A stretch of DNA of 64,000 nt from Leptospira ainlahdjerensis (lineage in GTDB: Bacteria; Spirochaetota; Leptospiria; Leptospirales; Leptospiraceae): assembly GCF_016919175.1 (NCBI RefSeq), contig NZ_JAFFPU010000068.1, positions 19,596 through 83,595 on the forward strand, read 5' to 3'. The position numbers and the translations under genes were made by a program. The notes beneath the pieces were generated by a model, which did not search any database, was not told the DNA's origin, and saw only the letters and a list, made by a program, of their open reading frames with translations. This document shows, piece by piece, positions 1 to 14,442 of this stretch; position 1 is the first letter of the stretch; every line of letters begins with the position of its first letter.

Positions 1-1
1 G

Positions 2-2137
<2,136 letters not shown>

Positions 2138-2299
2138 TCCGAAGTCGCGGCGGAGATTAAGCCGGGACGCGTTTTTTGAAACGGAAAATCGCAACGGCTT
2201 TTTATCGATTCATTTGATTCGGGAAAGAATCGACAAAGTATTTACGACCCAGGTCGATGAAACAAAGAACCGCCCGCGAAGACGGTTTAACAAAGTAAG

Positions 2300-2785
2300 A
2301 TGGCAGACAAAAAAGAAGAATCCGGGCATTCGCCCTTGGTCAACAAAAAGGCCAAGTTCAACTTCGAATTGATTTCATTCATCGAAGCGGGCATCGTTTT
2401 GACCGGATCCGAAGTCAAAAGTCTTCGTGAAAAAAAAGGAAATCTTACCGACGCGTTCGCCAAGATCAAAAACGGCGAAATCTTTTTGGAAAACTTTTCC
2501 ATCACTCCGTATAAAAACGGAGGTTACGCCAATCATCCGGAGATCCGAGCTCGCAAACTTCTTCTGCATAAGAGGGAAATCGAAAAGTTGGATCGTCAGG
2601 TAAAAGAGAAGGGTTTGGTTCTCGTCGCCACCAAGGTTTATTTTAAGAATAACCTTCGAGTGAAAGTGGAGATCGCCGTCGCCAAGCCGAAGAAGATACA
2701 CGATAAACGGGATGACATGCAGAAAAAAGACGCGCAGCAAGAAATCGCACGCGCCTTAAAATCTTCCAATCGTTACGATTCTTAG
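2300..2785 (+). CDS. smpB: SmpB, tmRNA-binding protein
   Basis: SmpB binds tmRNA and delivers it to stalled ribosomes for trans-translation. The 161-residue length is normal for the family. Recognisable segments are [10 protein letters not shown] near the N-terminus, [13 protein letters not shown], the [14 protein letters not shown] strand, and [22 protein letters not shown] followed by KKIHDKR. The basic C-terminal tail ([17 protein letters not shown]) is the part that enters the ribosomal channel in known SmpBs. It starts a same-strand run with der and plsY, 21 bases before der. tmRNA itself was not seen in the window. Confidence 0.97.
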   Translation: MADKKEESGHSPLVNKKAKFNFELISFIEAGIVLTGSEVKSLREKKGNLTDAFAKIKNGEIFLENFSITPYKNGGYANHPEIRARKLLLHKREIEKLDRQVKEKGLVLVATKVYFKNNLRVKVEIAVAKPKKIHDKRDDMQKKDAQQEIARALKSSNRYDS

Positions 2786-2806
2786 GCAGTTCAAATTAGG
2801 ATCTAT

Positions 2807-5647
<2,841 letters not shown>

Positions 5648-5733
5648 GAATTCCGGTCTTGAAACAAAATAAGGATTTTCGCTTTACAAAGTTCTAAATT
5701 TGTCGTTCCCTTGAAAGAAAAGGACATTCGCAG

Positions 5734-5949
<216 letters not shown>

Positions 5950-5964
5950 GCGATTCTAAAAAAG

Positions 5965-5978
5965 GTAGGAACTCACAC
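5965..5978 (-). repeat. Single copy of the GT-centred palindrome family
   Basis: Read on the minus strand this is GTGTGAGTTCCTAC, the same six-GT-six layout as the palindromes in the arrays at 6.8-7.2 and 24.2-24.5 kb. It lies 16 bases after the 70-aa gene, in a position fitting a 3' structure. A second TCCTACA half-site follows at about 5990. Confidence 0.5.
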
Positions 5979-6090
5979 TTTAGAGAAGATCCTACAAAGA
6001 ATCCTTTTGTCAAAGTTCTCAGATAAACGGGATTTAACCGGATCTAAAAAGAATTTCACCTCTCCCCAAAAAAACAATCCTGCATAGAAT

Positions 6091-6648
6091 ATGAAGCCGC
6101 GTTTTGTTTTCCCGCTGATGACGGTTTCTTGTTTTCTTTTTCTTTGGAAACCCGGTCCTTTACCGGCTCAGAATCCGAACGGATTTGTAGGAACCTGTTA
6201 TTCTTCGCTGAATCAATGGATCGAATCGATTGGAGGTCCTACTGGTTCTCGTGACGAAAATCTCAAAACAAAGAAGACGACGTTTTCCGATGGGAGTTTT
6301 TGGCTGATCGACTCCACACCTTCCAAGAATCGCGACTGGTATCTACTGCAACCAGTAAAAAAGGAAAAGTTCTGTCTTACACTTCAAACTACCGCGTTTC
6401 AGATTCGAACGATTGAGAATGGGAAACGACAGAAGGTGATTTCGAAGATCCAAGGTTCCGGCAATTTTCCGATGAGAGAAATTACCTACCTTCGTGATGG
6501 CGGAGAAACGGTTTTTCAATCTAAGAATTGTGTGGAGATCCGATCTCGTGAAACGAAGTTCTTTCGAAAGAAGGTTTCTTGTGTTTCATTTTTGGAATCG
6601 AGAGGATCCCGGGTTTTTGCGGTGTCGGAATTCCGAGAAAGGTTTTGA
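6091..6648 (+). CDS. Secreted hypothetical protein (185 aa)
   Basis: The N-terminus is a signal peptide: basic MKPR, a hydrophobic core through residue 22 and a likely cleavage after LPAQ. The mature part is about 160 residues, rich in Lys, Arg and Ser, with Cys near residues 36, 95, 147 and 164 that could form periplasmic disulfides. No domain was recognised. It has no obvious Shine-Dalgarno sequence. It is a single gene whose 3' end faces the hairpin array and the convergent DUF4349-like gene. Confidence 0.7.
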   Translation: MKPRFVFPLMTVSCFLFLWKPGPLPAQNPNGFVGTCYSSLNQWIESIGGPTGSRDENLKTKKTTFSDGSFWLIDSTPSKNRDWYLLQPVKKEKFCLTLQTTAFQIRTIENGKRQKVISKIQGSGNFPMREITYLRDGGETVFQSKNCVEIRSRETKFFRKKVSCVSFLESRGSRVFAVSEFRERF

Positions 6649-6728
6649 GAGAGAATTGTGTATGCAAAAAGTAGAAGGTTCTGATAGAGAAAAATCTCCG
6701 AGTGTTCCTCGCCACCTCCATCCAATCA

Positions 6729-7218
6729 GAATAACCTTGCCGACAAGTTGAGAGGGATACAACGAGAATCGTCCTGAGATTAGGATTTTGTAGGAGTTCC
6801 TACATGAGAATTTTTTCTTGCAAGATTAGAATTTTGTGATAAAGGAAAGTCGCTCGCGGATTTTTTCCCACCACCCAAGATCAGGGTGGGGCGCGTGAGT
6901 TTTACGGAAAAGTTTGTCGGAGTTCCGACGGAATTGTGAGATCGAGATTTTTCTTGCGAAAAGTTTGATTTTCTGATAGAGAGAAATTTGCGGAGTTTTT
7001 CCCGCCACCCACCCCTCCACCCAAGATCAGGGTGGGGCGCGCGACTTTCCCGGAAAGGTCTGTCGGTGTTCCGACGGAATTGTGAGATCGAGATTATTCT
7101 TGCGAAAAGTTTGATTTTCTGATAGAGAAGAAATTCGCGGATTTTTTTCCACCACCCACCCCTCCACCCAAGATCAGGGTGGGGCGCGTGAGTTTTACGG
7201 AAAAGTCGTAACTACGAC
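6729..7218. repeat. Array of alternating palindromes and CCACCC/GGGTGG hairpins
   Basis: This intergenic stretch of about 600 bases (6649-7254) holds no convincing gene. Two hairpin types alternate. GT-centred palindromes lie at 6790-6803 (GTAGGAGTTCCTAC), 6916-6929 (GTCGGAGTTCCGAC), 7062-7075 (GTCGGTGTTCCGAC) and 7205-7218 (GTCGTAACTACGAC). Between them are hairpins CCACCC-7 nt-GGGTGG at 6871-6889, 7017-7035 and 7164-7182. The palindromes are 126, 146 and 143 bases apart, and the spacers share stretches such as TTTGATTTTCTGATAGAGA. The first unit (6729-6900) is closely similar to 24309-24490. Arm changes are mostly compensated, so the structure seems to be kept. It sits between two convergent gene ends. 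Confidence 0.85.
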
Positions 7219-7254
7219 AAAAGCTTCCGACTTCAAAGTCTTCTCTGAAAATTC

Positions 7255-8178
7255 TTACTTGCCGAGCTTCTTTCTCAAATTCTGAAACACAACACTTCCG
7301 TAATAAACGAAAACGGATGCGATTGCCGCAAAGGGAAGAATCCACAACAAATAGTAGCTCAGTTGTAAAAACGCGTTCAGAAGTCCGACGAGTGCGTTTC
7401 TGTATTCCGGGATCTGGATTGCATCCGGAGGAGTGGGGGTTCCGAAACTTACGGTGACTGTAGCCCAACTGACTCGGTCCTTGATTTTCCAAGTTTCTTG
7501 TTCCGCGAGGTCGAGTTGGTCTTCGCTTCTTTCGATCGATTCTTCGACCACCTCCCAGTTTCTGGAACCGGCGCCGATCTGTTGATTTGCAACATTCCTT
7601 CTGGAAAGACGAATTTTTTCCCGATTGGTCTTTCGTTTTTGCCAGACCATTCCTTCCGTATGATCGATCGTCGAGATCTCTTCGGAAATCAAAACCCCGA
7701 GCTTGTCTAGATCCAAAAGCGCCTCGTATAACTTCGCGGAACGGACGTGAATTTTCACGCTCATATAAGGAGTCGTGGAATTGACAGCGGAACTACTTTC
7801 CAAATAGCCGTATTTGGCGATATATTCTAAGAGTTCTTTTCTCGTCTTAACAAGATCGTTGCATTGATAAGAAAGTAGAATGTTGTATTCCAGCAGTCTT
7901 TCCGTCGTCATCGCAACGGGAGTAAAAACTTTACCGAGTTGGTTTTCCGCTTTGTCAAAGGAATCCTGGAAGCCGCTTCCGTCCTTGTCGTTCGAGACCT
8001 TTTTGGCCTCTTCCGAAGGAGGCATCGGAGCTCCGAGTTGATTGGAATCATCGGCGCCTCTGCTTCTTGTCGCTGTTTTTTCGGCGTCCGCAAGTTCTGC
8101 GTTGGAATTTTTTTCTTTGCTACACGCAACGAACGCGACAAGACAAAGTGCAAGTAAGAATAAAATCGATTGTTTCAA
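7255..8178 (-). CDS. DUF4349-type lipoprotein
   Basis: A predicted lipoprotein with hydrophobic leader and lipobox (VAFVAC), a low-complexity linker, and a central region from about residue 85 that matches DUF4349 proteins: paired-strand segments such as YMSVKIHVRSAKLYEALLDL and VSWATVTVSF around a helical, charged coiled-coil stretch. A C-terminal membrane helix (SYYLLWILPFAAIASVFVYY) precedes a basic tail. I chose TTG at 8178 because GGAG lies about eight bases upstream and the leader then has normal length; an upstream ATG at 8220 would add 14 residues and no better ribosome site. The family has no firm function. It is transcribed toward the hairpin array. Confidence 0.85.
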   Translation of the reverse strand: MKQSILFLLALCLVAFVACSKEKNSNAELADAEKTATRSRGADDSNQLGAPMPPSEEAKKVSNDKDGSGFQDSFDKAENQLGKVFTPVAMTTERLLEYNILLSYQCNDLVKTRKELLEYIAKYGYLESSSAVNSTTPYMSVKIHVRSAKLYEALLDLDKLGVLISEEISTIDHTEGMVWQKRKTNREKIRLSRRNVANQQIGAGSRNWEVVEESIERSEDQLDLAEQETWKIKDRVSWATVTVSFGTPTPPDAIQIPEYRNALVGLLNAFLQLSYYLLWILPFAAIASVFVYYGSVVFQNLRKKLGK

Positions 8179-8344
8179 GGTGATTCTCCGGATCCAAATT
8201 GCTTTCCAATACTTTAACATACGGAAGGACCGAAATTCTCTTAGAAAAGGTTCCGATTACAACTCTAAAAATAAATTATAAATTCGAGTTTTCGAATTCC
8301 GATGGAAAAGAAGGTAAAAACAAAAAAAGAATCAAAGACCGATA

Positions 8345-8989
8345 TTAAGGAGCTACTCTAAACTTCTTCCAAGAAGAATCTGAATTTTTCTCAAACACGA
8401 TTCGATCGTGAAGCCGGCTCGATCTTCCTTGCCAAAATTCGATCCTTTCCGGTTCAACGGCATAACCTCCCCAATGCACCGGGAGTTCCACTTCCTTTCC
8501 TTCGAACTGTTCTGAGAATTTTTGAAACCTCTCCTCTAAGAATTTCCGATCGGGGATGACCTGACTCTGAGGGGAAGAATGAGCGCCGATCTGAGATTCT
8601 CTCGGTCTGGAATGAAAGTATTCTCTGGATTCGTCTCTGGAAACTTTTTTCACACTTCCTTCGATTCGAACCTGACGTTCCAGTTCGGACCAAAAGAACA
8701 CAAGACATGCTTTCGGATTCTCCTCCAATTCTTTTCCCTTTCTACTTTCATAATTCGTAAAGAATAGAAAAGAATCCTCGCTGATTCCTTTTAGAAGAAC
8801 CGTTCTTGCATCCGGCTTTCCATCCTTAGAAGCCGTTGCCAACGTCATCGCGTTGACTTCGAAAACTTCGGATAAAACCGCTTCCTGAAACCATTTCTGA
8901 AAAAATAGAATCGGATCCTCTCCGGTGTCCGAGATGTCCAAAGAGGAAAGGGTATAACTTTTACGAATGTCTGCGATTTTGGAAGTCAT
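8345..8989 (-). CDS. pdxH: PdxH, pyridoxamine/pyridoxine 5'-phosphate oxidase
   Basis: PdxH is the FMN-dependent oxidase that makes pyridoxal 5'-phosphate from PNP or PMP. Family segments are present in order: PDARTVLLKGI, SFLFFTNYESRKGKELEENP, VRIEGSVKKVS, YFHSRPRESQIGAHSSPQS, PVHWGGYAVEPERIEFWQG and the closing RLHDRI...WKKFRVAP. The 214-aa length is typical. It stands alone, with 155-165 bases on each side that hold no gene. Confidence 0.96.
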   Translation of the reverse strand: MTSKIADIRKSYTLSSLDISDTGEDPILFFQKWFQEAVLSEVFEVNAMTLATASKDGKPDARTVLLKGISEDSFLFFTNYESRKGKELEENPKACLVFFWSELERQVRIEGSVKKVSRDESREYFHSRPRESQIGAHSSPQSQVIPDRKFLEERFQKFSEQFEGKEVELPVHWGGYAVEPERIEFWQGRSSRLHDRIVFEKNSDSSWKKFRVAP

Positions 8990-9147
8990 TTCATTTCAGA
9001 AAACTTGGATCGTCCGAAAGTAAAAGTAAAAATTAGAATTCGTTTTTCGTTTTAAAAAAAATCTTTACTGTTCGTTAAGGAACGTTTCTTTTCCAGGAAA
9101 AAACGATTCTTAATAAAATTGAAGATGGAAGAAAGAAATCTGAAGAA

Positions 9148-12100
9148 TCAGAGGACTTCGACGATGATCAGGGTGAGATCGTCCTGAATCGCGGATCCTT
9201 GTAGAAACTCGTTGAGATCTTTTTGAATTCTTGAAAGTTGTTTTTCCGGAGTGGAAAGATCGGAGGAGCGGATCGATTCAAAAAAACGGATCTCCCCGTA
9301 TTCATTCTTACCACCGTTGAATTGTTCGTAGACGCCGTCCGTAAAAAGAAAAATTCGATCACCGGTTCTCAGCTTCAGTTTTTCGGAATAATACTCGTAA
9401 TCCTTTTTTAGTCCCAGGATCGCTCCGGTCTTGTGCATCCATTCCGCCTTTCCCTCTCTAAGAAGAATTTGAGCCGGATGACCTGCTGAAGAATATTCTA
9501 GCGTGTGAGATTTTATGTTGATATCGGCGACGATACACGTTAGATACAATGTCTTGAATTTTTCGAGAATTACAAAATTCAATTCCTTCAAAAGAGCGGC
9601 GGGAGATTTATGAATCTTTTTGAGATGTTCATACTCGCTTTTGATCGCCATCGTAATCAGCGCTGCTTGTACGCCGTGTCCCGTAGCGTCCGCGACGAAA
9701 AAACGATACACTCCGGGTTTGAACTCGAAAAGATCGTAAAAGTCCCCGCCGACCTCGTCCATAGGTTGATACGAAACTGAATATAAAATTCCGGCAAGGA
9801 CCGGATGTTCCGGAAGAATACTCCTCTGGATCTTTTTAGAATAAAGGAGATCCTTTCGAATGATTTTTAAAGACTGCATCAACTCTTGGGTTCTGGATTC
9901 CACTTTTTTTTCCAACTCCGAATTCAGTCGGGTGATGTCCTCGTATAGTTTAGCATTTTCTAATGAAATCGCTGCTTGTGAGGAAAGGATTTCGAGAATC
10001 TCTAATCTGTGTTCGTCGAAAACTCCGTAGGTCAACCGATTCTCCAGATAAAGGACGCTCAAAATTCTACCTTGTTTTGTGATCGGTAAGCAGAGAAGGG
10101 ACTTCGGTTGATGGGTGGCGATGTAAGAATTCAGGGAATACAAGGATTCTTTCGAAACGTTTCCAAGAAGGGTTCTTTGACCGGATCGATAACAATAGTA
10201 AACGAGTTCGATCGGCAGAAGTTCACCCGCCGCTTCTAAAAGTAAGGGTTCCGGTAAGACGTTTTCCGACTCTTCAATGTCTTGTCCCGTTTCTACGTAG
10301 AGTCCGTTTTGTCTGGGAAGAATCAAAAAACCTCTCGTGGCTCCGGCATTTTCCATGATGGTTCGCATCATCTTCTTAAGCAGTTCGTCTTGTTCGATGA
10401 TTCCGGATATCGATTGGGAAGATTTGAGAACACTTCTCAGATCGAGATTGTCCGCCGATTTTAGAATCGTATCGAGTAAGGCTTCCTCTCTCGTATGAAG
10501 TAAAAATCCAGTATCGTCTTGGATAGAATCCCTGCTCGCCTGAATAAGATCCGCCTTTTTTAAAGCTCCCCAGGAACGATATTGTTTTTGAGCGAGTTTT
10601 AAGAGATAGTTCCCGTATTGGTTTTTTCCTCTGGAAATCTCCCAAGAGCCGGCGAGTTCATTGACGATCGCTTTTTTCAGATTGTTATCTGTCTTTGAAA
10701 GGGAAGAGAGGGCTGATTCAAAATAGAACTCCGCAGTTTTAAAGTCCTTACTAACATTTGAATATTCTGCTTTTAGGATGTAATAACGGGTCGTGAAGTT
10801 TGACGGGTAGACCTTGGACCAGGTTTTAAAAAGGGAGATCGAACCGCTGATAAAAAGACGATCCCAAAAGGAAGTCTTTCTTCCGTTTTCCTCGGCGCGA
10901 ATCAGATGTAAGGAACGATAGAACCTATACTCCGAATAGATAAATAAGGTTCTGGATCTTTCCAGATCCTCCTTAAATCTTGCAAACGTGTTCAGACCTT
11001 CTTCCCATTTTCCGTGAAGAAAGGTTTCCTTACCCCTTAGAACCGCATACCAGGCGAACGCGGTTCCATTTCCACTCGGTATCAGAATTTTATTTTCGAA
11101 AGTTTCCAAAGAAATTTCCTGATCTTTGTAGAAGACGTTCGGTTTTTCGGTTCCTTCCAAACTTCGAATAAAATAATCCGAACTGGCGAGTACCGAATAC
11201 GTTATTTCATAGTTTAGATTTTCACCACGTTTTGCGTCCTTGATCAGAATCTCGCGGTAACTATCCGCATTTTCAGAATGATACAATTGATAGATCGAAT
11301 GTGATATCAGAGAAAAAGCCGCCCAAAGATAATCTCCGTATTGAATGTTTTTTTGATACGCTTCTTCGGCTAAAAGGACAAGTTTCGAAAAAGGATTTTG
11401 GAAATAATCCAAGAGCATATTTTTTCCGAGTAAAAACCGTCCCCGCAGACGATCCGTATTAAAAAGGGTAAGAATTTTTTCTCCGAGTTTCCAATAGCGA
11501 AGCGAGGTTTTGAAGTTGCCCGTAACAGCAAAAACGAGAGAGCCGAATCCAGCGTAACCGAAAAAACTCACTGGAGAATTTCCCTCCTTGAGAGTAATGT
11601 TCATGAGTTTTAAGAATAAAAAAACGAAAAGTTTACTATCGAAATGTTTTCCATAGTTCAACATGTTTGTAAGAATGTTGATCACTTCAATCTTATACGG
11701 ATCTTGATTCTTTTTAGCATTTTCTAATGTTTCCGGGCTTCTTCCTCTTTGATAATAGACCATCTTGAGAAATTCAAAAAGAAGAACGAACACCCCCGGT
11801 TTCTCCGGGAAGTCTTCCCCCATAGACTGTAGGGTTTTGATTCCTACCTTGTATGCTCCTTCGAGGTCGTTCTTTGCGTTCATTACCTCCAGTTGCATTA
11901 GACGCACGTCTGCGATGTCAATACGATCGTTTAGGTTATCGAGTAAAACCTGGATTGCGTTTTCGGCTTCCGTTGTTTTGGAAAGAAAGTAGGCGGATTC
12001 TGCGAGGGATTTATAAATTTGAACGGTTTGAATCTTTTTCTCTTTCCAGGATTCTTTCGTGATTCTTTTCTTGAGAAGGGTAAAAAGCGAATAAGCGGTG

Positions 12101-14439
12101 TTAAACGCCGCTGAAAGTTTCGCAGCGTTTCCAGCGAGAAGAATATAATGTATAAAAAGATCGATTTCTTCTTTCGAGTTAAGAATTTTCTGTGATCGGA
12201 TTAGGTGATTCGCTATCTGAGGGATCCTTTCCTGTTTGGGAAAATTTCGATCCGTTTGAATCAGGATCAAAGCCAAATTTTTGTGAATCTCCGCGCGATC
12301 TTCATCAGCGATCGATTCGCTGATGACCTGATTGATCTTATCGTGAGAAAAGCGAAACGTGATTCCTTCAAAAATGGAATCCTGCTTCCTTTCCTCTTCG
12401 GTTCCATTTTTAAGAATTTGCAGAATCGGATAAAGACTAACTTGTGATTCCTGAAAGATGATGATTCCTTTTTTGATACAATTTCGTATTCCTGTTTCTA
12501 TAATTTCTGGTGAATCCTGAAAATAACGAGATAGGGTTCCAAGATCAAAAAGACCTCCTATACAGGCCGCGACTTTCAGAAATTTTCGAGTCTCCTCGGG
12601 GAGTCTTTTAATTTCTTCGGTAAGTAGATCCAAGACGTTTTCGGTGACGGTTTTTTTAACGATTCCATCCCAGTCCAAACTCCAGATTCCGGACGCTTCC
12701 TGATATCGTATAAAGGATTCGGAATAAAGAGTGTTAAAGAATTGATTGAGAAAGAAAGGATTGCCGTTTGTTTTTTGGTAGAGAATGTCAGCGAGTTTTT
12801 CCGAGTCCTCGGGCATTAATACCAAACTGTCGGAAACAAAATTATGGATCATCTTTCGATCGAGCGGTTTTAAGGAAATTTCCTGTAATAAAATTTCTGA
12901 ACTCAATAATCTATTTCTAAACTGATTTAAAAATTCTGAATTTTCATCTTCGCTTCTACATATAAAAACGAAAAGTATTCCTTCCCAGTCGGTTTGTTTT
13001 GAAATAAATTCTATCAGAGTTATCGAGGCGGGGTCGGCCCATTGAATGTCATCTAACACAAGCAAGGCGGGACTTTTTCTATTGAAACAAATCGAAAGAA
13101 AACGGAGAATTACGATAAACAAAAACTGATCGTCCTTTTGACTCGGACTTTCCAAGGAGGTCTCGGAAATGCCGATCAGACTTCGGATTTCCGGGATCAG
13201 TTGGACCAGAAGCTGAATGTTTTCACCGAGAGTCTCTCTCAATCCTCTTCTCAAACTCTGAATTTCATATTCGGATTGACTCAAAAGATGATTGGAAAGT
13301 TCCACAAGGATTTGCCTGAGAGCATAGTAGGGGATTTCCTTCTTGTCAGCGTCGAACTTTCCTTTAAAAATTTTCAGTGCATTAAAATCCGTCGAAAACA
13401 CGGAGTCCATCATAAGAGAGGTTTTGCCCGTGCCGGATTTTCCTTTGATCAGAATGGAGGCTCTTACACCCGCATAGATCGAAGCGATCGAATCCTCGAT
13501 GATTTTTTTTTCCTTATCTCTTCCGTATAATTTTTCGGAGATTCGAAACTTGTCTTTCCTTTCGGCGGAGGCCGGGATAAATTCTAAAATACTTTGGCTC
13601 GAACGGATCGAGTCGTATAAAATTTTCAAATCATTGCAAAGTGTTTCTAGGGCGAAATACCTTTCTTCCGGCATCTTCGAAAGAAGTTTCATTACCAGGT
13701 TTGAAATCTGGATCGGGATTTCGGATTTTTTTGTGTGTAAGGGAACCGGAGCTCTCGCGATATGGGAATGGATGATTTCAAGCGGATCGTTGGATTCGAA
13801 CGGAGGTTTACCGGTAAGAATCTGATAAAAAAGAGCACCTAAGGAATAACCGTCGGAGCGGAAATCTACGGTTCGATTGATTCGTCCGGTTCTTTCCGGA
13901 GAACAATAAGCGAGTAACGTAGGCGAAATTTGGAGTGGTGCGAGGTTTCCTTTTTCTCCGATGAGGAGTGAGGAGGAACCGAGCCACGCAAGCTTCGACT
14001 TTCTTGAATTGGAATCGTAAAAGAAAGAATCCGGACTGATCTGGTTATGAAGGATTCCTTTGGAATGAAGGGTGATTAAATTTTCAGTGATCGAAATCGC
14101 GATCTGCAAAAACTCCTGAACCGGAAGCGAGCCCGTTTTTTTTAAATGATCTCCTAATAGTGAAGATTCGATGTTTTCGTAGACGAGACAATACTTGTCT
14201 TGGATTCTTAAAATCCTCTGCGGCGTCAGGATTTGATCGTCGTCTACTAACTTTCCGATTTCATATTCGTTTAGAAAATAGAAAGAATCCTCTTCTTTTA
14301 TTTTCTCTCTTTGTATCCGTAGAATTTTGGTTTCGGATTCTTCTTCCAAGACTCCTCTACAAACGGTGGAAACATGGTCTTCCAGTAATACCTCCCTGAT
14401 TCGGATGGAAGAAAACTTTGTTTCCGTTCGAAAGGACAT
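9148..14439 (-). CDS. Pseudokinase-AAA ATPase-GAF-PP2C (SpoIIE) signalling protein, 1763 aa
   Basis: Domains in order: a Ser/Thr-kinase-like domain (about 15-280), an AAA/STAND ATPase with Walker A GKSGTGKT at 333-340 and Walker B VLDD at 461-464, a long helical TPR-like middle (about 650-1330), a GAF-like domain (about 1380-1520), a coiled coil, and a C-terminal PP2C/SpoIIE phosphatase with GGDFYD, DATGHG and SAGHP motifs. The kinase part looks inactive: the HRD position reads HNQ (131-133) and the DFG position reads WLG (152-154). I infer a ligand or protein sensor whose output is dephosphorylation of a partner such as a STAS anti-anti-sigma factor. It is last in an operon, three bases after the membrane cyclase-like gene, so it may sense that pathway. 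Confidence 0.9.
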   Translation of the reverse strand: MSFRTETKFSSIRIREVLLEDHVSTVCRGVLEEESETKILRIQREKIKEEDSFYFLNEYEIGKLVDDDQILTPQRILRIQDKYCLVYENIESSLLGDHLKKTGSLPVQEFLQIAISITENLITLHSKGILHNQISPDSFFYDSNSRKSKLAWLGSSSLLIGEKGNLAPLQISPTLLAYCSPERTGRINRTVDFRSDGYSLGALFYQILTGKPPFESNDPLEIIHSHIARAPVPLHTKKSEIPIQISNLVMKLLSKMPEERYFALETLCNDLKILYDSIRSSQSILEFIPASAERKDKFRISEKLYGRDKEKKIIEDSIASIYAGVRASILIKGKSGTGKTSLMMDSVFSTDFNALKIFKGKFDADKKEIPYYALRQILVELSNHLLSQSEYEIQSLRRGLRETLGENIQLLVQLIPEIRSLIGISETSLESPSQKDDQFLFIVILRFLSICFNRKSPALLVLDDIQWADPASITLIEFISKQTDWEGILFVFICRSEDENSEFLNQFRNRLLSSEILLQEISLKPLDRKMIHNFVSDSLVLMPEDSEKLADILYQKTNGNPFFLNQFFNTLYSESFIRYQEASGIWSLDWDGIVKKTVTENVLDLLTEEIKRLPEETRKFLKVAACIGGLFDLGTLSRYFQDSPEIIETGIRNCIKKGIIIFQESQVSLYPILQILKNGTEEERKQDSIFEGITFRFSHDKINQVISESIADEDRAEIHKNLALILIQTDRNFPKQERIPQIANHLIRSQKILNSKEEIDLFIHYILLAGNAAKLSAAFNTAYSLFTLLKKRITKESWKEKKIQTVQIYKSLAESAYFLSKTTEAENAIQVLLDNLNDRIDIADVRLMQLEVMNAKNDLEGAYKVGIKTLQSMGEDFPEKPGVFVLLFEFLKMVYYQRGRSPETLENAKKNQDPYKIEVINILTNMLNYGKHFDSKLFVFLFLKLMNITLKEGNSPVSFFGYAGFGSLVFAVTGNFKTSLRYWKLGEKILTLFNTDRLRGRFLLGKNMLLDYFQNPFSKLVLLAEEAYQKNIQYGDYLWAAFSLISHSIYQLYHSENADSYREILIKDAKRGENLNYEITYSVLASSDYFIRSLEGTEKPNVFYKDQEISLETFENKILIPSGNGTAFAWYAVLRGKETFLHGKWEEGLNTFARFKEDLERSRTLFIYSEYRFYRSLHLIRAEENGRKTSFWDRLFISGSISLFKTWSKVYPSNFTTRYYILKAEYSNVSKDFKTAEFYFESALSSLSKTDNNLKKAIVNELAGSWEISRGKNQYGNYLLKLAQKQYRSWGALKKADLIQASRDSIQDDTGFLLHTREEALLDTILKSADNLDLRSVLKSSQSISGIIEQDELLKKMMRTIMENAGATRGFLILPRQNGLYVETGQDIEESENVLPEPLLLEAAGELLPIELVYYCYRSGQRTLLGNVSKESLYSLNSYIATHQPKSLLCLPITKQGRILSVLYLENRLTYGVFDEHRLEILEILSSQAAISLENAKLYEDITRLNSELEKKVESRTQELMQSLKIIRKDLLYSKKIQRSILPEHPVLAGILYSVSYQPMDEVGGDFYDLFEFKPGVYRFFVADATGHGVQAALITMAIKSEYEHLKKIHKSPAALLKELNFVILEKFKTLYLTCIVADINIKSHTLEYSSAGHPAQILLREGKAEWMHKTGAILGLKKDYEYYSEKLKLRTGDRIFLFTDGVYEQFNGGKNEYGEIRFFESIRSSDLSTPEKQLSRIQKDLNEFLQGSAIQDDLTLIIVEVL

Positions 14440-14442
14440 CTT

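Noticed and set aside
6661..7492. Short reading frames on both strands across the hairpin array
   Set aside because: They are produced by the repeated hairpin units, have no ribosome sites and unnatural composition.
7877..7900. A possible regulatory palindrome within the DUF4349-like gene
   Set aside because: Imperfect and inside coding sequence; no reason to prefer it to chance.
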